Positions 16,853 through 25,286 of a stretch of DNA of 64,000 bases are shown here, one piece after another; position 1 is the stretch's first letter; each line of letters starts with the position of its first letter. The stretch is from Arthrobacter sp. AQ5-05. Lineage in GTDB: Bacteria; Actinomycetota; Actinomycetes; Actinomycetales; Micrococcaceae. Where the stretch lies: positions 434,001-498,000 of the forward strand of contig NZ_QMKQ01000001.1 of the NCBI RefSeq assembly GCF_003287975.1. The letters are read 5' to 3'. Position numbers and translations under genes: made by a program. The notes beneath the pieces were generated by a model that was given only the letters and a program-made list of their open reading frames with translations, was not told the DNA's origin and ran no database searches.

Positions 16853-16889
16853 CTTCAACCCCGCAACGGATACCGTTGCGGGGTTGAAG
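16853..16889 (+). terminator. Perfect 17-bp hairpin after tRNA-Pro
   Basis: CTTCAACCCCGCAACGG and its exact complement flank ATA. There is no T-run. It probably terminates the tRNA transcript but lies only 38 nt before tig, so it could also act in the tig leader. Confidence 0.6.
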
Positions 16890-16927
16890 TCCAGTCAGAC
16901 CAAACAACACACCAGGAGTACACCGCT

Positions 16928-18310
16928 GTGAAGAGCGCCGTCGAAACCCTCAACCCCACCCGGGTCAAGCTCACTGTTGAAGTTCCCTACGAGGAACTGA
17001 AGCCGCGTATTGCTGAGGCCTACAAGACCATCGCCAAGCAGATCCAGGTTCCCGGCTTCCGTGCCGGAAAGGTCCCGTCCCGCTTGATTGATCAGCGCGT
17101 CGGCCGTGGCTACGTCCTGGAGACTGCCATCAACGAAGGCATGAACACCTACTACCAGGCCGCCGTGACCGAGAACGACATCGTTCCGCTCTCGCGCCCC
17201 GAGGTGGAAATCACCGAGACCCCGTCGGCCGAGACCGAAGGCGAAGGCCAGCTGGCCTTCCAGGTCGAGATCGACATCCGCCCGAGCATCGAACTGCCGG
17301 AGTACAAGGGCCTTGAAGTCACCGTAGATGCCACCGAAGCCGGCGAAGCCGACATCGAGAAGGCCCTGGATGACCTGCGCGGCCGTTTCGGCACGCTCAA
17401 GGCCATCGAGCGCCCGGCAGCCGACCAGGACTTCATCACCCTTGACCTGACCGCTTCGGTCGACGGTGAAGAGGTCGACTCGGCCACCGGTCTGTCTTAC
17501 CAGGTCGGCACCGGCACCATGCTCGAGGGCATGGACGAGGCCGTCACCGGCTTGTCCGCAGGCGAAGACGCCACCTTTGAGACCAAGCTGGCCGGCGGCG
17601 AGCACGCAGGTGCCACCGCACAGGTCAAGGTCACCGTCACCGCCGTCAAGGAGCGCGAGCTTCCCGAGGCCAACGACGACTTCGCCCAGCTGGCTTCCGA
17701 ATTCGACACCATGGATGAGCTGCGCGAATCCCTCGCGAAGGACGCAGCCGAGTCCAAGGTCATGGAGCAGGGCGTAGCCGCCCGCGACCTGGTCCTGGAC
17801 AAGCTCATGGAGCTCGTCGAGGTTCCGGTTCCGGAATCAGTCATCGCCGAGCAGGTTGAGCAGCACTTCGAGCAGGGCTCGCACACCGAAGGTGAAGAGC
17901 ACGACACCGAAGAGCACCGCGCAGAGGTCAGCGAGAACACCGCCAAGGCCTTCAAGAACGAGATTGTGCTCGACGCCGTGGCCGAGGCAGAGAAGATTGG
18001 CGTTGCCCAGTCCGAACTGATCGACTACATCGTCCAGACCGCCGGCCAGTACGGCATGGACCCGAACCAGTTCGCGCAGATGCTCGACGGTGCCGGCCAG
18101 GTCCCGATGCTGGTTGGCGAGGTCCGCCGCCGCAAGGCGCTCGCCAAGGTCCTGGAGCTGGCTGTCGTCACCGACACCAACGGCAACGTCGTTGACCTGT
18201 CCTCGTTCGTCAGCGCCGAGGGTGAAGAAGAGGGCGAGTCCGCATCGTCGGCCTCCTCCGCATCGTCCGCTTCCTCGGCTTCGTCGGCTTCGGCAGCATC
18301 GGCCAAGTAG
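16928..18310 (+). CDS. tig: Trigger factor, ribosome-associated chaperone/PPIase
   Basis: 460-residue trigger factor. The N-terminal ribosome-binding domain (residues 1-115) contains the docking signature [12 protein letters not shown] (family consensus GFRxGKxP). An FKBP-type prolyl isomerase domain covers about 160-245 ([20 protein letters not shown]), and the helical arms and chaperone cradle follow. It holds nascent chains at the exit tunnel. The last 25 residues are a Ser/Ala repeat ([13 protein letters not shown]) absent from the family core. The start is GTG with CAGGAG upstream. It has its own terminator and precedes the clp genes. Confidence 0.96.
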   Translation: MKSAVETLNPTRVKLTVEVPYEELKPRIAEAYKTIAKQIQVPGFRAGKVPSRLIDQRVGRGYVLETAINEGMNTYYQAAVTENDIVPLSRPEVEITETPSAETEGEGQLAFQVEIDIRPSIELPEYKGLEVTVDATEAGEADIEKALDDLRGRFGTLKAIERPAADQDFITLDLTASVDGEEVDSATGLSYQVGTGTMLEGMDEAVTGLSAGEDATFETKLAGGEHAGATAQVKVTVTAVKERELPEANDDFAQLASEFDTMDELRESLAKDAAESKVMEQGVAARDLVLDKLMELVEVPVPESVIAEQVEQHFEQGSHTEGEEHDTEEHRAEVSENTAKAFKNEIVLDAVAEAEKIGVAQSELIDYIVQTAGQYGMDPNQFAQMLDGAGQVPMLVGEVRRRKALAKVLELAVVTDTNGNVVDLSSFVSAEGEEEGESASSASSASSASSASSASAASAK

Positions 18311-18340
18311 TCCGGCGCCGCTTCGTGCGGCATTGACTTC

Positions 18341-18384
18341 CAAGCGTGGAGCCACCCGTAAAGGGTGGCTCCACGCTTGTTTTA
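18341..18384 (+). terminator. Terminator of tig
   Basis: CAAGCGTGGAGCCACCC and its exact complement flank GTAAA, followed by TTTTAA. Confidence 0.88.
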
Positions 18385-18428
18385 ACCCCTCTTTTAAGCC
18401 GACGGCGATGCCCGCGTCGGCGACCATG

Positions 18429-18442
18429 CGCCGACAGCGAAC
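18429..18442 (+). promoter_or_regulatory. ClgR-like activator box upstream of clpP1
   Basis: CGC-CGACA-GCG-AAC matches the CGC-N5-GCG core described for ClgR in streptomycetes and corynebacteria. It is about 120 nt before clpP1 and about 50 nt before a TAATGT -10-like box (18481-18486) that lacks a good -35, as expected for activation. Its left half is also part of the inverted repeat GTCGGCG-N6-CGCCGAC at 18416-18435. Confidence 0.5.
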
Positions 18443-18558
18443 AGTTGCCCCTGCACTGCCAAAGTCGCTGGCCAAGGCAGTAATGTTCAAGGAAGTAAAG
18501 AGCCAATGGCCCGACGGACAGAACATCGGGCCACGGCATCACGGAGAGGTATCAGAAC

Positions 18559-19179
18559 ATGTCCAGTGACTCCCGCACTCCCGCAATGGCTTCGGTAGAT
18601 CCGGCCAATCGTGAGGACTACATCTACAACCGGCTCCTCAAGGAGCGCATCATTTGGCTCGGCACCGAGGTGAGCGATGCGAATGCAAACGCCATCTGCT
18701 CCCAGCTGCTCCTGCTCTCGGCCGAGGACGCGGACAAGGACATCTGGCTGTACATCAACTCCCCGGGTGGATCGATCACCGCCGGCATGGCCATCTACGA
18801 CACCATGCAGTACATCCCCAACGATGTCGTCACCGTCGCCACCGGCCTGGCCGCTTCCATGGGCCAGTTCCTGCTGTCCTCCGGCACCCCGGGCAAGCGC
18901 TACGCGACCCCGAACGCCCGCATCCTGATGCACCAGCCTTCCGGCGGCATCGGCGGCACTGCCTCGGACATCCGCATCCAGGCCGAACTGATCCTTCACA
19001 TGAAGAAGGTCATGAGCGAACTGACCGCACAGCAGACCGGCCAGACCGTTGAGACCATCCTCAAGGACAACGAGCGCGACAAGTGGTTCACCGCCACCGA
19101 AGGCCTCGAGTACGGTTTCTTTGACCACATCGCCCAGTCCTCCGGAGTAGTCTCCGGTGGCGGCGGGGTCGCAAAGTAA
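18559..19179 (+). CDS. clpP1: ATP-dependent Clp protease proteolytic subunit ClpP1
   Basis: 206-residue ClpP serine peptidase. The nucleophile lies in [11 protein letters not shown] near residue 98, the catalytic His in [10 protein letters not shown] near residue 123, and the oxyanion region is [11 protein letters not shown]. In actinobacteria ClpP1 and ClpP2 form a mixed tetradecamer that is active only as the pair. GGAGAGG lies 11 nt before the ATG. It is separated from tig by a terminator and has its own regulatory region with a ClgR-like box. clpP2 follows after 44 nt. Confidence 0.95.
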   Translation: MSSDSRTPAMASVDPANREDYIYNRLLKERIIWLGTEVSDANANAICSQLLLLSAEDADKDIWLYINSPGGSITAGMAIYDTMQYIPNDVVTVATGLAASMGQFLLSSGTPGKRYATPNARILMHQPSGGIGGTASDIRIQAELILHMKKVMSELTAQQTGQTVETILKDNERDKWFTATEGLEYGFFDHIAQSSGVVSGGGGVAK

Positions 19180-19223
19180 CGCGACGGAACCCGGCAGACC
19201 TAACTGATTTCCCAGGAGAAACG

Positions 19224-19886
19224 ATGAATTTCACCCCGCATGCCACCTCCGGCGAAATGCCCTCGGCACGCTACATCCTTCCGCAGTTCGAAGAGCGCAC
19301 CCCGTACGGATTCAAGCGCCAGGACCCGTACGCGAAGCTCTTCGAGGACCGCATCATCTTCCTTGGCACACAGGTTGACGACGCATCGGCCGACGACGTC
19401 ATGGCCCAGCTGTTGGTCCTCGAGTCGATGGACCCGGAACGCGACATCACCTTGTACATCAACTCGCCAGGTGGATCCTTCACCGCGATGACTGCGATCT
19501 ACGACACCATGCAGTTCATTCGCCCCGAGGTCCAGACGGTGTGCCTGGGCCAGGCAGCCAGCGCCGCCGCGGTGCTGTTGGCCGGAGGCACCCCGGGCAA
19601 GCGCCTCGCGCTTCCCAACGCCCGCGTGCTGATCCACCAGCCCTCCATGGGCGGCGGCGAACGAGGCACCGCCTCGGACCTGCAGATCCAGGCCGAAGAG
19701 GTCATGCGCATGCGCTCCTGGCTGGAAAACACCCTGGCAGGGCACAGCAACAAGACCCCCGAAGAGGTCGGCAACGACATCGAGCGCGACCTGTACATGA
19801 CCGCGGCCGAGGCGAAGGAATACGGCCTGATCGACGAGGTCCTTTCCCCGCGCAAGATCAAGCCCCAGGGCACCATCACCCGCTAA
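19224..19886 (+). CDS. clpP2: ATP-dependent Clp protease proteolytic subunit ClpP2
   Basis: 220-residue partner of ClpP1. The catalytic Ser is in [12 protein letters not shown] near residue 113 and the His in [11 protein letters not shown] near residue 139; [11 protein letters not shown] matches the family. The N-terminal 20 residues include [15 protein letters not shown], typical of the ClpP2 propeptide region that contacts ClpX. CCCAGGAG is 7 nt before the ATG. It is in one operon with clpP1 and is followed by a strong hairpin before clpX. Confidence 0.95.
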   Translation: MNFTPHATSGEMPSARYILPQFEERTPYGFKRQDPYAKLFEDRIIFLGTQVDDASADDVMAQLLVLESMDPERDITLYINSPGGSFTAMTAIYDTMQFIRPEVQTVCLGQAASAAAVLLAGGTPGKRLALPNARVLIHQPSMGGGERGTASDLQIQAEEVMRMRSWLENTLAGHSNKTPEEVGNDIERDLYMTAAEAKEYGLIDEVLSPRKIKPQGTITR

Positions 19887-19901
19887 AAGCGGGACATGAC
19901 G

Positions 19902-19956
19902 AACGGGCGGCCCGCCTCGTGGCGCGAAATATGCGCACCACGGGCCGCCCGTTTGC
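19902..19956 (+). terminator. Hairpin between clpP2 and clpX
   Basis: AACGGGCGGCCCG at 19902-19914 pairs exactly with CGGGCCGCCCGTT at 19941-19953, with an inner GTGG/CCAC helix, then TTTG. It likely separates clpP1P2 from clpX transcription. Confidence 0.7.
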
Positions 19957-20050
19957 CCATTCTGACGGCGCTCTGTCATAGAGTTAAGACAGTTAAGCAC
20001 TTCCGGTCTCTCGGGCCGGTCTTACCGGTACCAGATAGGGGACCAACACG

Positions 20051-21343
20051 ATGGCACGCATGGGTGAAGGGTCTGATCTGCTCAAGTGTTCCTTCTGCGG
20101 CAAGAGCCAGAAGCAGGTTCGCAAACTGATTGCCGGCCACGGCGTCTACATCTGCACCGAATGCATCGAGCTCTGCAACGAGATCATCGAGGAAGAACTC
20201 GCCGAGGTCGAAGAGGGCGTTGCCTTCGAACTGCCCAAGCCGAAGGAAATCTTCGACTCGCTGCAGGAATACGTCATCGGTCAGGAGGGCGCCAAGCGCT
20301 CGCTCGCGGTGGCGGTGTACAACCACTACAAGCGCATCCAGGGGGGCGCCGCGGCAAAGTCCGTATCGACGCTTTCCGACGCAAACTCCCTCGACGAGGT
20401 CGAGGTGGCCAAGTCCAATATCCTGCTGATCGGCCCCACCGGCTGCGGCAAGACCTACCTGGCCCAAACGCTGGCCCGCCGCCTGAACGTCCCCTTCGCC
20501 GTCGCAGATGCCACCGCGCTCACCGAGGCCGGCTACGTGGGCGAAGACGTCGAGAACATCCTGCTAAAGCTCATCCAGGCCGCCGACTACGACGTCAAGA
20601 AGGCCGAGCAGGGCATCATCTACATCGACGAGATCGACAAGATCTCCCGCAAGAGCGAAAATCCCTCGATCACCCGGGATGTATCGGGCGAGGGAGTGCA
20701 GCAGGCCCTGCTGAAGATTCTCGAGGGCACGGTCGCCGCGGTGCCGCCGCAGGGCGGACGCAAGCACCCGCACCAGGAATTCATTCAGCTGGACACCACC
20801 AATGTGCTGTTCATCGTCGCCGGCGCCTTCGCCGGGCTCGAGGAGATCATTTCCTCCCGCGCCGGACGAAAGGGCATCGGATTCGGGGCCCCGCTCTCTG
20901 CACTGAAGTCCGAAGAGGCTTCCTACTCGGACGTGCGTCCCGAGGACCTGCTGAAGTTCGGGTTGATCCCCGAGTTCATTGGCCGCCTTCCGGTGATCAG
21001 CACCGTGGAAAAGCTCGACCGCGAGGCGCTGATCAAGATCCTGTCCGAGCCGAAGAACGCGCTGATCAAGCAGTACCAGAAGATGTTCCGCATGGACGGA
21101 GTGGAATTGTCCTTCGAGCAAGGTGCGCTGGAGGCAATCGCCGACAAGGCGCTGGCCCGGGGCACCGGTGCCCGCGGGCTGCGCGCCATCCTGGAAGAGA
21201 CCCTGAGCTCCACCATGTTCGAGATGCCGAGCCGCGACGATGTCGCCGAGGTCGTCATCACCGCCGACGTGGTGCTTGATGGGGCCGAGCCGACCTTGAT
21301 CTCCGCGCAGGTCGCCGACAAGCGCGGCAAGAAGTCCGCCTAG
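20051..21343 (+). CDS. clpX: ATP-dependent Clp protease ATP-binding subunit ClpX
   Basis: 430-residue AAA+ unfoldase. The N-terminal zinc-binding domain has Cys at 13, 16, 35 and 38 ([19 protein letters not shown]). Walker A GPTGCGKT is near residue 126, Walker [11 protein letters not shown] near residue 193, the pore loop GYVGED near residue 159, and sensor 2 GTGARGLR near residue 374. It unfolds tagged substrates and feeds them to ClpP1P2. GGGGA lies about 9 nt before the ATG. The 164-nt leader contains a repeated GTTAAG element (19983-19998). Confidence 0.97.
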   Translation: MARMGEGSDLLKCSFCGKSQKQVRKLIAGHGVYICTECIELCNEIIEEELAEVEEGVAFELPKPKEIFDSLQEYVIGQEGAKRSLAVAVYNHYKRIQGGAAAKSVSTLSDANSLDEVEVAKSNILLIGPTGCGKTYLAQTLARRLNVPFAVADATALTEAGYVGEDVENILLKLIQAADYDVKKAEQGIIYIDEIDKISRKSENPSITRDVSGEGVQQALLKILEGTVAAVPPQGGRKHPHQEFIQLDTTNVLFIVAGAFAGLEEIISSRAGRKGIGFGAPLSALKSEEASYSDVRPEDLLKFGLIPEFIGRLPVISTVEKLDREALIKILSEPKNALIKQYQKMFRMDGVELSFEQGALEAIADKALARGTGARGLRAILEETLSSTMFEMPSRDDVAEVVITADVVLDGAEPTLISAQVADKRGKKSA

Positions 21344-21427
21344 CAACTTGGTTGTACGCCCCGGGCCCGCACCACCGCGATGCCCGGGGCCCCGATCGCC
21401 CTGCCATCCAACTGAAGGAGAAGTACG

Positions 21428-22075
21428 TTGTCCGAGAAGACGCACGTTGATTTTTGGTTCGATCCGGCCTGCCCCTTTGCCTGGGCGACTTCCCGCTGGG
21501 TACTCGAGGTCGAGAAGGTGCGGGACATCGAGGTGGCGTGGCATGTCATGTCGCTTTCGGTGCTCAACGACGGCCGTGAGGACCTGAGCGACCAGTACCG
21601 GGAATTCGTGGCCAAGGGCTGGGGACCGGTACGCGTGCTGATCGCCGCCGCGCAGAAGCACGGCGACGCGGTGCTGGGCGAGCTCTACACCGCCATGGGC
21701 GAACTGCTGCACTACGAAAAGGTCGAAGACTACAGCGAGGTCATTTCCCGCGCGCTGGCCAAGGCCGGCCTCGAGCCGGAACTGGCAGACGCGGCCGCCG
21801 GCACCGAGTACGACCAGGCGCTGAAGGCCAGCCACAACGACGGGATTTCCCGCGTGGGCCAGGACGTCGGCACTCCCGTCATCGCGCTGAACGGCACCGC
21901 ATTCTTCGGTCCGGTCATCACCCGGATCCCCGTGGGCGAGGAGGCCGGCAAGCTTTTTGACGCCGCGGTCACCCTGGCCTCGTTCCCGTACTTCTTCGAG
22001 CTCAAGCGGTCCCGGACCGAAAGCCCGCAATTTGATCTCGAAGCGGCCGACGGCAAAAACGTGTCAATGGCCTAA
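21428..22075 (+). CDS. DsbA-fold protein, mycothiol-dependent nitroreductase Rv2466c-like
   Basis: 215-residue thioredoxin/DsbA-fold protein strongly resembling mycobacterial Rv2466c: VDFWFDPACPFAWATSRWVL, then VAWHVMSLSVLNDGRED, and the cis-Pro loop QDVGTPVIAL. Rv2466c has a CPWC active site; here it is CPFA, so only the first Cys remains, consistent with a monothiol enzyme using mycothiol. The start is TTG, with AAGGAG 8 nt upstream. It is monocistronic behind clpX with a strong terminator. The substrate is unknown. Confidence 0.82.
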   Translation: MSEKTHVDFWFDPACPFAWATSRWVLEVEKVRDIEVAWHVMSLSVLNDGREDLSDQYREFVAKGWGPVRVLIAAAQKHGDAVLGELYTAMGELLHYEKVEDYSEVISRALAKAGLEPELADAAAGTEYDQALKASHNDGISRVGQDVGTPVIALNGTAFFGPVITRIPVGEEAGKLFDAAVTLASFPYFFELKRSRTESPQFDLEAADGKNVSMA

Positions 22076-22091
22076 AACGCCAACATTCTAC

Positions 22092-22135
22092 GCAAGGGGT
22101 CCGGGAAAACCACAGAGTTTTCCCGGACCCCTTGC
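22092..22135 (+). terminator. Terminator after the DsbA-fold gene
   Basis: An 18-bp perfect inverted repeat with an 8-nt loop (ccacagag) lies just past the stop. Tail TTTCC-type runs lie within the stem. Confidence 0.8.
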
Positions 22136-22253
22136 CCGTTTGCGGGCCGACGCGTATAAAAGAGATACGCATCACTACCGGAATGATGCCGAACAAAAAC
22201 CGAATTCGTGGTGACGGACTATTGGAATCTCTTCTAGCCCGGCTGCAGCAGCG

Positions 22254-22430
22254 ATGCAGCAAGACCCGCGCAACGAGGATTTTGTCCGGTTCTCAAAGTC
22301 AACGCTGTACGAGAACCAACACCGAGTCGAAGCCCCTCCGACAGTAGTTTTGTCAGCCGAAGGGGCTTCCCCTCTGTCCGCCACCAGGTGGCGTGACCGA
22401 ACGCAGGGGAAGGATTGCTTCGACGGATGA
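22254..22430 (+). CDS. Possible 58-residue small ORF in a hairpin-rich gap
   Basis: ATG-to-TGA frame encoding a protein-like start (MQQDPRNEDFVRFSKSTLYE, then NQHRVEAPPTVVLSAEG). Third positions are G/C-rich in the first half but decline after residue 26. No ribosome binding site is evident, and the frame overlaps inverted repeats: GGTTCTC/GAGAACC and GAAGCCCCT/AGGGGCTTC. It could be a small protein, the end of a decayed gene, or a non-coding RNA. No function can be assigned. Confidence 0.2.
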   Translation: MQQDPRNEDFVRFSKSTLYENQHRVEAPPTVVLSAEGASPLSATRWRDRTQGKDCFDG

Positions 22431-22434
22431 TACG

Positions 22435-22482
22435 ACGAGGGCGCTGTTCGATTCCCCGCGGGGAGTCGAACAGCGCCCTCGT
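22435..22482 (-). terminator. Terminator of valS
   Basis: ACGAGGGCGCTGTTCGA and its exact complement flank an inner CCCCGCGGGG helix, just past the valS stop on the minus strand. Confidence 0.75.
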
Positions 22483-22514
22483 TGGGTGTTGCCTGTTGCG
22501 GCAACGCGCGGCTG

Positions 22515-25142
22515 CTAGGCCTGGACGGTGTCCTCGGCCGGGGCAAGCACCACGTCGCTGACGACCAGGTCGCCTTCGGTGGCCACCAGCGTCACGTCGT
22601 GCGCGTTGCCGGCGGCCAGCAGGTCGCCCAGTCCGGCCCGCAGCAGCTCCAAGGTGGCCTCCGGTGCGGAGACCACCCCGGAGAGCACCTCGGTGCGCTG
22701 CTTGACCTTCGCCTCGGACTTGGCCTTGCGGATGCCCGACAGTGCCTCGCCGACAACCGGGAGCACCGCGGTGTTGGCGCCCTCGATGGCACCGGCCAGG
22801 TGGGAGGACCCGGGCCACTGCGCGGTGTGCACCGAACCGGCACGCCACCAGCCCCAGACCTCTTCGGTGGCGAACGGCAGGAACGGGGCAAAGAGTCGCA
22901 GCACCGCATCCAGCGTGGTGGCCAGGGTGGTCAGCACCGAGGCCTGCTCGGCCTCGCCGCGGGCACCGTAGGCGCGGTCCTTGATCAGCTCGACGTAGTC
23001 GTCGGTGAACGACCAGAAGAACGATTCGGTGATGTCCAGCGCACGGGCGTAGTCGTAGGCATCGAAGGCGCGGGTGGCGTCGTCGATGACCTGGGACAGT
23101 CGGGCAAGCACCGACTTGTCCAGGCCGTTGGTGACCACCGAGGCGTCTCCGGAGAGGACGTTGGCTTCGGTGGCCCCGAGGTTCAGCACGAACTTCGAGG
23201 CGTTGAGGATCTTGATCGCCAGGCGGCGGCCGATCTTCATCTGGTTGATCTCGTACGCGGTATCGGCACCCAGCTTGGCGCTGGCGGCCCAGTAGCGCAC
23301 CGCATCCGAGCCGTAGTCGTTGAGCACGTCGGTGGGAACCACCACGTTGCCCTTGGACTTGGACATCTTCTTGCGGTCCGGGTCAAGGATCCAGCCGGAG
23401 ATCGCCGCGTGCTTCCACGGGGCGACGTCGTGCAGCGCATCGGCACGCACGGCGGAGGAGAAGAGCCAGGTGCGGATGATGTCGTGGCCCTGCGGGCGCA
23501 GGTCGAACGGGAAGACCTTCGCGAAGAAGTCCTCGTCGCGGCTCCAGCGGCCCACGATCTGCGGGGTCATCGAGCTGGTGGCCCAGGTGTCGAGCACATC
23601 GGCATCCCCGATGAAGCCGCCGGGGGTGTTGCGCGCCGACTCCTCGTAGCCCGGGGCGGTGTCCGCGGCCGGATCGACCGGCAGCATCGCATCGGAGGGC
23701 AGGATCGGGTGCTCGTAGTCGGGCTCGCCGGAGGCATCCAGCGGGTACCAGACGGGAACCGGGACGCCGAAGAAGCGCTGGCGGGAAACCAGCCAGTCGC
23801 CGTTCAGCCCCGAGATCCAGTTCTCATAGCGTGAGCGCATGAACGCGGGGTGGAACTCGATCTGCTTGCCGCGCTCGATCAGGCGAGTCCGGCGTGCCTC
23901 GTCGCGCCCGCCGTTGCGGATGTACCACTGGCGGGAGGAGATGATCTCCAGGGGCTTGTCGCCCTTTTCGAAGAAGTTCACCGGGTGGGAGATCTTCTTC
24001 GGCTCCCCGTCGAGCAGGTTGGCGGCCGCCAGCAGCTCAACGACGCCCTCCTTGGCGGAGAACACCGTCTTGCCCGCGATCGCGGCGTAGGCCTCGGCCC
24101 CGGCCGCGGTGGTGATCCACTCCGGGGTCTCGGCGATGACGCGGCCGTCGCGGCCGATGATGGTGCGGGTCGGCAGCTGCAGTTCGCGCCACCAGGTCAC
24201 GTCGTTCAAATCGCCGAAGGTGCACACCATCGCGATGCCCGAGCCCTTGTCGATCTTGGCCAGCGCGTGCGGGTAGACAGTGACCGGGACGTCGAACAGC
24301 GGGGAGGTGACGGTCTTGCCGAAGAGCGGCTTGTAGCGCTCGTCCTCGGGGTTCGCGACCAATCCGGCACAGGCGGCCAGCAACTCGGGACGGGTGGTCT
24401 CGATGAAGACCTGGGTGCCGTCCTCTGCGGTGAACGGGTAGCGGTAGTAGGCGCCGGGCATTTCCCGGTCCTCGAGTTCGGCCTGGGCCACCGCGGTGCG
24501 GAAGGTCACGTCCCACAGCGTGGGTGCCTCGGCCAGGTAGGCGTCGCCGGCGTTCAGGTTGGCCAGGAAACCGCGCTGCGAGACGGCACGGGACACGTCG
24601 TCGATGGTGCGGTAGGTCAGGTCCCAGTCGACGGACAGGCCCAGGGTGCTGAAGAGGTGCTCGAAGACCTTTTCGTCCTCGACCGCGAGTTCCTCGCAGA
24701 GCTCGATGAAGTTCTTGCGGCTCACGACGTCCCAGTCGCGCTGGTTCTTCGCCGGGGTCGCCGGGGGACGGTAGCCCTCGATGTAGGAGTGGGTCGGGTC
24801 GCAGCGCACTCCGTAGTAGTTCTGCACGCGGCGCTCGGTGGGCAGGCCGTTGTCGTCCCAACCCATCGGGTAGAACACGTTCTTGCCGCGCATCCGCTGG
24901 TAGCGGGCCAGCACGTCGGTCTGCGTGTAGGAGAACATGTGTCCCACGTGCAGCGAGCCCGAGGCCGTCGGCGGGGGAGTGTCGATCGAGTAGACCTGCT
25001 CGCGCGTGGTCTCTGCGTTGAATTTGTAGGTGCCTTGTTCGCGCCAGCGGGCGCCGAGACGCTCCTCCAGGCCCTCAAGAACGGGCTTGTCCGGAACGGA
25101 AACGATGACGGGCGTGTCTGTGCCCAAGGTGTCTTCTGCCAT
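22515..25142 (-). CDS. valS: Valyl-tRNA synthetase, archaeal-type
   Basis: 875-residue class I synthetase charging tRNA-Val. The HIGH motif is HVGH (TASGSLHVGHMFSYT) and the KMSKS motif is DRKKMSKSKGNVVVP; the editing CP1 domain lies between. After HIGH it reads FYPMGWDDNGLPTERRVQNY rather than the GTDHAGIATQ of typical bacterial ValRS, and it has SRQWYI and a short C-terminus. This points to the archaeal-type ValRS subfamily. The ATG at 25142 has GGAG upstream; an ATG at 25151 is possible. It is monocistronic. Confidence 0.93.
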   Translation of the reverse strand: MAEDTLGTDTPVIVSVPDKPVLEGLEERLGARWREQGTYKFNAETTREQVYSIDTPPPTASGSLHVGHMFSYTQTDVLARYQRMRGKNVFYPMGWDDNGLPTERRVQNYYGVRCDPTHSYIEGYRPPATPAKNQRDWDVVSRKNFIELCEELAVEDEKVFEHLFSTLGLSVDWDLTYRTIDDVSRAVSQRGFLANLNAGDAYLAEAPTLWDVTFRTAVAQAELEDREMPGAYYRYPFTAEDGTQVFIETTRPELLAACAGLVANPEDERYKPLFGKTVTSPLFDVPVTVYPHALAKIDKGSGIAMVCTFGDLNDVTWWRELQLPTRTIIGRDGRVIAETPEWITTAAGAEAYAAIAGKTVFSAKEGVVELLAAANLLDGEPKKISHPVNFFEKGDKPLEIISSRQWYIRNGGRDEARRTRLIERGKQIEFHPAFMRSRYENWISGLNGDWLVSRQRFFGVPVPVWYPLDASGEPDYEHPILPSDAMLPVDPAADTAPGYEESARNTPGGFIGDADVLDTWATSSMTPQIVGRWSRDEDFFAKVFPFDLRPQGHDIIRTWLFSSAVRADALHDVAPWKHAAISGWILDPDRKKMSKSKGNVVVPTDVLNDYGSDAVRYWAASAKLGADTAYEINQMKIGRRLAIKILNASKFVLNLGATEANVLSGDASVVTNGLDKSVLARLSQVIDDATRAFDAYDYARALDITESFFWSFTDDYVELIKDRAYGARGEAEQASVLTTLATTLDAVLRLFAPFLPFATEEVWGWWRAGSVHTAQWPGSSHLAGAIEGANTAVLPVVGEALSGIRKAKSEAKVKQRTEVLSGVVSAPEATLELLRAGLGDLLAAGNAHDVTLVATEGDLVVSDVVLAPAEDTVQA

Positions 25143-25286
25143 GGTCTCCATTCTTCCATGCCGGCGGCATTACCCCCAGTCGTGCCGTCTTGATGCCCGC
25201 CACAGGCGGCGCGGGGGCGCCCACGGTGGATGACGTGCGCGCCCCCTTCGGCGGTTCGGGAGCGACCGGGAGCCTGCAGCTTTGCG

